Positions 13,229 to 13,443 of a stretch of DNA of 13,443 bases are shown here, in pieces; position 1 is the first letter of the stretch; every line of letters starts with the position of its first letter. A program made the position numbers and the translations under genes. The DNA is taken from assembly GCA_006227875.1 (NCBI GenBank), contig SBFI01000103.1, forward strand, positions 1 through 13,443, written 5' to 3'. Source of the DNA: Acidobacteriota bacterium (GTDB taxonomy: Bacteria > Acidobacteriota > Thermoanaerobaculia > Multivoradales > JAHEKO01). The notes below the pieces were generated by a model that was given only the letters and a program-made list of their open reading frames with translations, made no database searches and was not told the DNA's origin.

Positions 13229-13443
13229 ATGTCGCTGCGATATTCGTCGCTACTAGCTGCATTTTTCGGCCGAATTACGCTACTCGCGGCCCTTGTCGCT
13301 GCCCTCGCCATGGCGACTACAGGATGTGGTCCTGCGCCCATCGAGGACGTTGCAGGGCCGCCACCCGCTCCTTCGCCGGTTTCTTCTGCCCCGAGCTTCA
13401 GCAGTGCCGCCGAGGTCTATGTGTTGTCGATGAACAACGCCGC
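13229..13443 (+). CDS. Putative lipoprotein of unknown function, N-terminal part (runs off the right edge)
   Basis: An open frame begins at ATG 13229 and stays open for 71 codons to the edge of the window. The first 32 residues form a lipoprotein-like signal: one early arginine, another at 15, then the hydrophobic core ITLLAALVAALAMA and a Thr-Thr-Gly-Cys site with Cys33. This departs from the usual Leu-Ala-Gly-Cys lipobox at the -3 position but has the required Gly-Cys. A proline-, alanine- and serine-rich linker (about 34-58) follows, typical of the tether after a lipidated cysteine, and then EVYVLSMNNA, which may start the folded domain. The gene diverges from the metallopeptidase gene across a 93-base gap. 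Too little is present to assign a family. Confidence 0.6.
   Translation, partial: MSLRYSSLLAAFFGRITLLAALVAALAMATTGCGPAPIEDVAGPPPAPSPVSSAPSFSSAAEVYVLSMNNA

Overview
This window is a compact, GC-rich (roughly 60-65% by eye) piece of bacterial chromosome. Ten genes run leftward on the minus strand and one partial gene starts rightward at the far right edge. The organism is a diderm: it carries the LptB ATPase and a fused LptC/LptA-type lipopolysaccharide transport protein. It also has features unusual for Gammaproteobacteria, namely an HPr kinase/phosphorylase, a long-form hibernation factor and a 663-residue Lpt fusion. A non-proteobacterial diderm such as Acidobacteriota, or a deep deltaproteobacterium-like lineage, fits best. 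That is inference from gene content; no phylogenetic marker in the window settles it.

Layout in the direction of transcription (right to left): a secreted or membrane TPR protein with a HELAH metallopeptidase domain (13135-10481); accA (10421-9465), overlapping recJ (9468-7780); a 58-base gap; the lptC/lptA fusion (7721-5730), overlapping lptB (5733-5002); rpoN (4976-3498); long-form hpf (3476-2934); ptsN (2918-2463); hprK (2462-1491), overlapping rapZ (1494-628); a 75-base gap; a mannose-type PTS EIIA (552-91), overlapping the start of an HPr gene cut by the left edge (98-1). On the plus strand a likely lipoprotein begins at 13229, divergent from the metallopeptidase gene, and runs off the right edge.

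The stretch from the lpt fusion to HPr is an extended version of the well-known rpoN neighbourhood (lptCA-lptB-rpoN-hpf-ptsN-rapZ-HPr). It joins outer-membrane LPS export, sigma-54, ribosome hibernation and a phosphorelay. HPr, EIIA-Ntr and the mannose-type EIIA keep their phosphorylatable histidines, and HprK keeps its Walker A and signature motifs, but no sugar permease (EIIB/C/D) is present here. A regulatory rather than transport PTS is therefore the likeliest reading. Four junctions are short start/stop overlaps (4-8 bases) and one is an exact abutment, which suggests tight translational coupling.

The window is mostly conserved housekeeping sequence, and I see no mobile element, CRISPR array, tRNA or rRNA. 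The points most worth a second look are the uncharacterised membrane metallopeptidase with its divergent lipoprotein neighbour, the very long LptC-LptA fusion, the combination of HprK with a permease-less PTS beside sigma-54, and possible leaderless transcription: three transcription-unit starts have a -10-like hexamer only 8-11 bases before the start codon and no Shine-Dalgarno.
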